From NCBI GenBank assembly GCA_016617785.1, contig JADILM010000010.1, forward strand, positions 930,001 through 994,000: a stretch of DNA of 64,000 nt. The letters are read 5' to 3'. Every line of letters begins with the position of its first letter. Positions within the stretch are counted from its first letter, which is position 1. This stretch comes from Sporobolomyces roseus. Taxonomy: Eukaryota > Basidiomycota > Microbotryomycetes > Sporidiobolales > Sporidiobolaceae. The position numbers and the translations under genes are program-made. The notes beneath the pieces are model-generated. The model was given only the letters and a program-made list of their open reading frames with translations. It was not told the DNA's origin and made no database searches. Positions 57,429-64,000 of the stretch are shown piece after piece.

Positions 57429-60400
57429 ATGCGTGTCAAAGCATTAGAGATCCGCTGGCACGAGACAAAGTGAGTTTCCACTTCTCCTTCTTCCACTCTA
57501 GCTTCTCCACATGCTAATCAATCGAACCTCGTTTGCTCTGCTAGTCCAATCTTCTCTGCTGATTTCCATCATTCTCCTCCGACTCAACACAAGAAACCTA
57601 GTCACCCATACGCGAAACTATCGAAAGAATTGGAGAACGAACAGGAAGTAGAATTGGATAGGAAAGATAGGGAGAAACAATGGAGATTGGCTACTTGTGG
57701 TGGTGATAACAATGTCAGAGTGAGTACACCTCTCCCTCGTATCGGTCTGCGCGTTAAAGAGGAGGAGGCAGAAGAATCGAAAGCTCTCCTTCGAACTCTT
57801 GCACAGTGCGACTGACTCTCCTTCCCTCCTCTCGTAGTTATGGCTCGTAACTCCTCGACCACCACCAACTGTTGCTCCTCTCGTCCTCCCTCCCTCAACT
57901 CCCGTCGCAGGTTCACCTTCCACCTCCTCTTCTTCATCGAAACCAAATCCACAATCCTCAACTTCCGCTCCCTCCTCTTCCTCCTCGAAACCGTTTGCGG
58001 CGAATGAGAACCCGGATCCGAAAGTTGAGTATTTGGCGACGTTGAGTCAGCATACGGGGGTTGTCAATTGTGTTAGGTTTTGTCCTCATGGTGAGTTTTG
58101 CTTCTCCTCCTTGGTTCTTTCTCGCATGGTCCGAGAATGATGGACGCCCTGAATCCCGAGCTGATTGATCGTATTTGCTGGCGTACAGGTGAATCACTCG
58201 CTTCGGCTGGAGATGGTGCGTATTCGAATTTCTGCTTAACTTCATTTCCGATCGCATCGACTGACTGTTTCCCGTCTTCGTCGCACAGATGGAAACATTC
58301 TCTTATGGGTACCTGGAGAAGGAACGAGAAAGATTGGAGAGACAGACGAAGACAGGGCTTACGAACGAGAAAGTTGGAGAGTCAAATCAATGATCAGGTG
58401 CGTCTCAGGCTCGCAACTCTCTTCGTCAACAACGCTGATAGTCGCGAGCTCTTCCGAAACAGGAGTATGACTGGGAAAGAGATCTACGATTTGGCTTGGT
58501 CACCTTCAGGACTTCAGATTCTCGCTGGAAGTGTAGATCATACTGCGACGATTTACGATGTAGCTACTGGTGCGTCTCACTCTCTGCTCACTATCCGAGA
58601 GCCTGAATCTGATAGTTCGTTGTGTGCGGCGCAGGTCAAGCGTTGCATCGAATCGCTGAACATACGAACTATGTGCAAGGAGTCGCTTGGGATCCTAGGA
58701 ATCAATTCATCGCTACTCAATCGAGTGATAGGTAAGGAGCAGGTTCGAACTAGTCAACTCGGTATGTGTGCTGATTAGCGCCCTCTCCTTCTTACAGATC
58801 GATGCACGTCTATTCGATCGCAACGAGCAACACAGGAATGCAAGTTCACGCAGTAGGAAAGAACTCTCGAATGGAACTCAAGCGTCGCAACTCTTCAACC
58901 TCGAACGCTGGTGGTCGTTCAAGCTCGAAGTCGAGGGGACGTACGACCGAGAAGGAGAAAGAGGCATCAGGATCGGTTACGAAAGATGGAGACGACGTTT
59001 TCCTCCCTCCTCCAAGGCTTCCGAATCGAGCTAGATCTACCTCAAGAGCGTCCGACTCTGACCGCTCGGAGGCATCATCGACCTCGACTGCGACCGCCAC
59101 GAGACAAGCTGCTCAAAATACTGGAGAAGTAGGAGCCTCAACCTCGAATGAGACGGAAACTGCCATGGAACCTCCCTCTTCGATTCCAGCTCATCACCAC
59201 CACCATCATTCCTCTGCTTCATCCTCTTCTCGACCTGCACACTCTCGCCGTTCTTCCTCAGCCGGAACTTCCCAATCTCCCTCTCTCAATCCCGTTTCCT
59301 CTCGTCCACTGAGATCCCCTTCTCCCGCTCCTCTTCCGGCAGTCATGCTCGACCTCTCCACGAATCCTTCTACAACCTCTACTTCCATCGCTCCCTCTTC
59401 AGCATCAGCATTAGAAACGATCAAGCTTTACTCAGATGCGAATTCGACCCCATTCTTCCGCCGATTGAGTTGGAGTACCGATGGAAGTCTCCTCTTGACT
59501 CCTGCAGGGATGTTCGAAGATCCATTCTCTCTCCCTCTCTCGACTACCTCCTCCTCCTCGGCAGTCAAGAAAGGAAAGAAGAAGGAGGAAAACTCGTTGA
59601 ATGTCAACACGGGAACAAATCCAGGTTCGGGTGAATCGAAACCTACGGTCTACATCTACACTAGATCGAACGTCTCGAAACCTCCCGTCGCGAACTTGAT
59701 GGGTCACCGAACTACGAGTATCGCTATTCGATTCTGTCCTGTCTTGTTCGATTTGAGGAGGAGTGCATCAACTGTCGGTGGAGAAGGAAAGGAAGGAGCA
59801 AGTGGAGAGGATGGAGATGAACCAATGAAGATTGAGATGACGGATGAAAGTAAAGATGTACCTTTACCTGGTTCGACCTCCTCAACTTCGACTTCGACTT
59901 CAAATCTCGCACCAGTCAAGAGCGTTTTCGATCTGCCTTATCGAATGGTCTATGCTGTCGCTACACTTGATTCGGTTTACCTCTACGATACGCAGCAAGA
60001 AGGACCGATCTGCATGTTTGGAAATTTGCACTATGCCCCGTTCACCGATTTGACTTGGTGCGTTTTGGAGTCCTGTTCGTATCCTTCCACGCCGAAGCTG
60101 ATGTAAACATTTTTCCTCTCACAGGGCCCCTGATGGCAAGACGTTGATCCTTTCGTCTCAAGATGGTTACTGCTCGATCGTAGCCTTCGCGCCTGGAGAA
60201 TTAGGAACTCCTTACGTCGGTGCTCAACCTCATCTACCTCACTCTTCCTCCTCCTCTTCGACTCCCGCCTCCGTTCAAGCACCTCAGCCAGTGGCGAGTA
60301 CTTCAGGCGAAAGGAAATTAGAGGACATGTTCGCTTCGACTTCGAACCTCCCGACTACTTCTTCCTCTACTTCTTCCTCGACCGCCACTCCCTCAAACTC

Positions 60401-60611
60401 GACGCCTTCCACGTCTCAACCTACCTCTTCAACTACCTCGACTACAATCCCCGAGAAACGCCCCGCTTCTCCTTCGACAGGAGGGAGCGGTACAACTGCC
60501 AACCCTCATCAACTGCAAGTCAAGAAGAAGAAGAAAGTAGTCCCCACTCACGTCGGACCGATCCCAGGAGCAAAACCTTCGAATGTGGCAGAGCAGGAGA
60601 AGAAGGATTGA
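57429..60611 (+). CDS. CAC2: CAF-1 chromatin assembly factor WD40 subunit (Cac2/p60)
   Basis: CAF-1 deposits H3-H4 on newly replicated DNA in the nucleus; Cac2 is its middle WD40 subunit. About eight exons begin MRVKALEIRWHETNPIFSAD, the B-subunit N-terminus. WD repeats follow: RLATCGGDNNVRLW, SQHTGVVNCVRFCPHGESLA, SAGDDGNILLW, EIYDLAWSPSGLQILAGSVD, ATIYDV, NYVQGVAWDPRNQFIATQSS, DRSMHVY, a 300-residue Ser/Pro-rich insertion with a six-His run near 59200, FFRRLSWSTDGSLLLTPAGM, LMGHRTTSIAIRFCPVLFDL, LPYRMVYAVATLDSVYLYDT, and FTDLTWAPDGKTLILSSQDG then YCSIVAF. The tail is Ser/Thr-rich with PEKRPASP and a Lys-rich end near 60530. Stop TGA is at 60609-60611. About 860 aa, longer than yeast Cac2 because of the insertions. 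It converges on the histidine kinase gene. Confidence 0.93.
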
Positions 60612-61122
60612 TCGAAAGGAGAAGGAAGGAATCTCTCGCTTGCAAAAAGAGATAACACGCATCTTGTTTCAGTCTCTCTCTGTCTCCTCAGTCGTTTGTC
60701 TTTACTTTTACTACTCGCATGCAAAAACTCTCGTGATCAGATCAGAAGAAACGAGACATTATCGAATGGATTTGGATTTGCAAGTGAGAGTGAAAAAGAG
60801 TGAGAGGGAAAGAGGGAAAGTAACGATAGTCTTCTACAATTAGGGCAGGGTACAAAGAAAACGATATGAGTTCCGACGGAAAGCGTTCGAAGCTAAGTGT
60901 AAGGGGTTGTGAACAAGGGTGAAAAGCAAAAAACGATGGTGGTTCAAACAGCGATGCAACATGCCTTCTGATGAGCAGGGGGGAAAAGGGGGAGATAGAG
61001 AGAGATATTTCGATACAACAGGTTTGCTTTTAGTGAACAGCGAAGAAAAGAGTGGATAGAGTGGAAATGAACAATCGGGTATGTGCAGGGGGAGAAAGAG
61101 AGAAAGAGAGAGAGAGAAAGAT
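60612..61122. other. Convergent intergenic region CAC2 / histidine kinase
   Basis: About 510 bp between two facing stops. A (GA)n-rich tract lies at about 61090-61120. A minus-strand frame here is a read-through of the kinase gene's last exon. Nothing else is seen. Confidence 0.4.
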
Positions 61123-64000
61123 CTATAGCGCCATATCTGCACCGTAAGAAGGATGAGAAGTACGTCTGACGATTGTCGGAGTGTTGTCGCTGTGTTGAGG
61201 TTTGGAGGAGGGGTCAAAGGAGTTGGGAGCGAAATCGAATCCACTCTTTGAAGCACTCTCTTCGTTTGGGGTGTTGGCGGAGGAAGAGTGTCGAGTAGCT
61301 GATCGAGGGGCGAGGGCTTTGAGGATGGTAGCTTCGAGGACGGCGGATCGAACGGGCTAAGGAAAGGGACGAGCAAAGTCAGCTCGAGTTTGATGAGAAG
61401 AAGAGAAGACGAGAGGCGATAGCTCACCTTTGAGAGATATCCGTCTGCACCACTGGCGATGAACTTCTCTTGATCTCCTTTTAGTGCGGAAGCAGTGAGA
61501 GCAATGATCTTGAGTCGAGAGACGTTTGGATTGTCAGATTTTCGCATCTTGACTGTCGTTTCGAGACCGTCGATACCATCCATCTGCAGAAGAGTACAGC
61601 GTCAGTCGTGCTGTAACACCGAGAAAGAGCATATGTGAACTCACTTGATGATCCATGAGGACGAGATCGTAGCGTTTCTTCTCGACCATATCAAGCGCTT
61701 CGTATCCGTTCGCAGCACTCTCGACATGGAATCCCACTGATATCAAGGGAAGATGTGAGCTGAGGAACGAGAGATTGAAAGATCACATCCAAACTGGACT
61801 CACTTTTCGTGAGAAGTCGAGCAATGATCGAACGATTCAATTCGTTATCATCAACGACGAGGACCCACGTGTTCTCCTTGATGACATCCGAGACGTCTTG
61901 GACAGACTTGGGTACACTCGACGAAGCTTGATTGAGGGAGTCTTCGCACGCCTTCTCCAACTTGAGTTCGACTGTCATCTTGGTTCCGACTCCGTAATCC
62001 GAAGTGAGAGAGATACTTCCTCCCATCAACTCGATCAAGTTCTTCGAGATACTGAGACCGAGACCGGTTCCTCCGAATTGTCGAGAAGTAGAAACGTCGG
62101 CTTGATGGAAAGGTTTAAACAGACTCGAAATCGCTTCTCGTTTGATTCCGACTCCTGTATCTTGTACTTCCCATCGAACTTTGATTGATTTGTCGTCTTC
62201 TGCTAGCTTCTTGACTCGTAGAGTGATCGATCCTTTCTTCGTGAACTTGACAGCGTTCGAAAGGAGATTCGTCAAAACTTGTCGAAGTCGAGGCATGTCA
62301 CCGAGAACTTCAGGGGAGAACTTGTCGATCTCTTCGACAAACTTGAGTCCCTTCTTGCTGGCAGCGGTGGAGAAGAGGCGAGCATCGGAGGAGAGTTCGT
62401 TCAGGTTGAAAGGTCGGCATTCGAGGTCGAGTTTTCCAGCTTCGACTTTACCCATGTCCTGTTTAATCGAGATTCCGGGATGAGATCGGGTTCGAAGAAG
62501 AGACGAAAGCAAGGATGAACGTACGAGTACTTGACCAATCATCTCGAGGAGTACATCTCCCGATCTCAAGATTTGAGCTGCCAAACTCTTCTGAGATTCG
62601 CTCAAAGGTTCCGACAACAACAATTCACTCAATCCGAGCATGTGAGCGATGGGCGTTCGAAGTTCGTGACTTGTAAGAGCGAGGAATTCGGACTTGAGAC
62701 GAGAAGCTTCGGTAGCGGCTGTTTCGGAAGCTTGAAGTTTTGCTCGTTCTTCGTAACTTTGCTTGAGTCTAGTTTGAGTAGTGACGAGATCGGTGATATC
62801 GTGAGCGACAACGATACATCCAGTGATGAGAGGTTCGTCGTCCGGTCGAGTTTCGGTGAGAGGGGTGAGGAGACAACGGAAAGTCATTCCTTTTTGGGAT
62901 GTCATCCAAGTGAGAGTTCGATCAGACTGTGCACACAAAGAGTCAGTAAGCTGAATGCAAAGATGAGAAAGCTACTGAAAGAGAAGACGCACAGTTTCAC
63001 CATCGATAACTCTTCGATAAATCTCCATAAACTCTTCAGTCGGCTTGATATCGCGAACATGTCGACCTTCGACTTCTCCCTTGAGACCAACGTCGGCGAT
63101 GAGAGAAGCTTTCTGAGCTCCTTGGAGGTATGTGATGATTCCTTCTCGGTCGATAGCGAGCAAGAGACAGCTTGCACCTTGAACGACAGCAGCGTTTTGT
63201 TGAAGAGTCCGTCGGAGTTGATCTCGCATCTATTCGAATCACTTCGCGGTGAGTACAAGGAATTGAGAGCGCAGAAGGACGAGAACATACCTTGTAGAGT
63301 TCATCGAAATCTGTGCAAGTACCGAACCAACCTTGAATCTTGCCATCGGCGTCTCGGAACGGTAACGCTCGACCCAACATCCATCTCCAAGTTCCATCAA
63401 ACCTCCTACATCGGTACTCGACTGAATAAGGTTCACCGGTTTCGAGACATCGACTCCAAGCTTTCATCGCTGCTGGCATATCATCTGAAGAAAGAACGAG
63501 GGAGAGTTAGCCCCGGGTTAGAACAAGAAAGGAGAGAAAAGAGTAGGCTTACCTTCGTGGAAAGGATTCTGCCAACCGACACCTAGAGATTGTTCAGGTT
63601 CGAGTCCAGTGTATTCATACCAAAGTTTGTTGAAGTACGAGTGAGAACCACGAGGAGTAGTAGTCCAAACCATTTGAGGCATATTGTCTAGGATCTAAAT
63701 AACGGGGTTCACACGAAATGATCAGCAACTCGAAACAGGGAGAGGTGAAGGATTTTAGGGAGATAAGGGAAAACTCGCCTGTTTGAAATAAGTTTCTCCT
63801 GAACCTTTACCCTTCTTCTTCTGTAATTGACTGTGCGAAGGTTCCCTCTGTCCCATTCTCCTCTGATCATCCGTGATATCCCTCAACAACAATACACCTC
63901 CCAAATGTTGTCGAACCCCTTGTTTCGTCGGAGCAAACAGAGGTGCAGCGGTAACTTCAATGATCCTCCTCCTCACTCGCTGTTTCCGTAGTTGCATAGC
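61123..64000 (-). CDS. PAS-containing hybrid histidine kinase (5' end outside window)
   Basis: This is a sensor kinase that autophosphorylates on His, passes the phosphate to its own receiver Asp and then to an Hpt protein, feeding a stress MAPK pathway in fungi. The visible part starts with PAS-like segments (RRFDGTWRWMLGRALPFRDA, IQGWFGTCTDF; then AVVQGASCLLLAIDREGIIT). A third PAS part, PLITGCIVVAHDITDL, precedes the dimerisation box FLALTSHELRTPIAHMLGLS (catalytic His). The ATPase domain shows LTNLLSNAVKF (N box), QDTGVGI (G1), LFKPFHQAD and GTGLGLSI (G2). The receiver has VLVVDDNELNRSI, DLVLMDHQ (phospho-Asp), LTASALKGD and GYLSK. All key residues are present. The tail after the receiver is about 70 residues and ends ADMAL at TAG 61125-61123. 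No membrane segment is seen in the visible part, so it is probably cytosolic. At least nine exons. The N-terminus is missing. Confidence 0.93.

Noticed and set aside
62531..63586. 351-aa plus-strand open frame
   Set aside because: It is antisense to PAS and kinase exons of the histidine kinase and has no domain of its own; a shadow frame.
1..64000. Mating-type locus (inverted arms, regulators, MSH5)
   Set aside because: The layout invites the idea, but I found no homeodomain (no WFxNxR motif), no pheromone receptor and no CAAX-ended pheromone precursor. The regulators are Zn2Cys6 type.
1..64000. Transposon as the cause of the inverted duplication
   Set aside because: No transposase, reverse transcriptase, terminal repeats or target-site duplication was seen at the inner junctions (about 9958 and 40675).

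Overview
The window is intron-dense nuclear DNA from a fungus, most likely a basidiomycete yeast or relative (Pucciniomycotina/Microbotryomycetes is my inference). The signs are many short GT-AG introns of about 50-80 nt, roughly 50 % GC, pyrimidine-rich leaders, and a conserved set of eukaryotic housekeeping genes next to Zn2Cys6 regulators and a hybrid histidine kinase.

The most striking structure is a long inverted duplication. Bases 1-9958 are repeated in reverse orientation at about 40675-50616. Both arms carry the same five genes in mirror order: an RNase P/MRP Rpr2/Snm1-like subunit, two convergent Zn2Cys6 transcription factors (called TF-A and TF-B here), a short unrecognised gene (gene C), and the meiotic MutS homologue MSH5. 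The arms match at roughly nine positions in ten by eye, better in exons than in introns. The left arm runs off the window, so its outer limit is unseen. The inner limit falls at the MSH5 stop codon.

Between the arms lie about 30.7 kb of single-copy DNA. From left to right it holds ribosomal protein uL23 (yeast L25), two tandem F-box-like paralogues, chaperonin subunit CCT6 (-), the Golgi PI4P effector VPS74/GPP34 (+), Golgi tethering subunit COG5 (-), a full ABCC/MRP-type ABC transporter (+), an amino-acid permease (-), a membrane-anchored DUF3712/Tag1-like protein (-) and a second amino-acid permease (+).

To the right of the duplication come a glutathione S-transferase, an unrecognised Ser/Pro-rich protein, a membrane-anchored double-psi beta-barrel (RlpA/expansin-like) protein, the CAF-1 WD40 subunit CAC2, and a hybrid histidine kinase cut by the right window edge.

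The two MSH5 copies and the two TF pairs all look expressible, but they carry copy-specific changes: a GC splice donor, a moved splice acceptor, a lost stop codon, a deleted glycine and a frameshift in gene C. Large inverted repeats like these can recombine and flip the enclosed 30.7 kb, so the locus is a candidate inversion polymorphism carrying a duplicated meiotic crossover gene. No homeodomain, pheromone or pheromone-receptor gene was seen. No CRISPR array, rRNA, tRNA or transposon was recognised.
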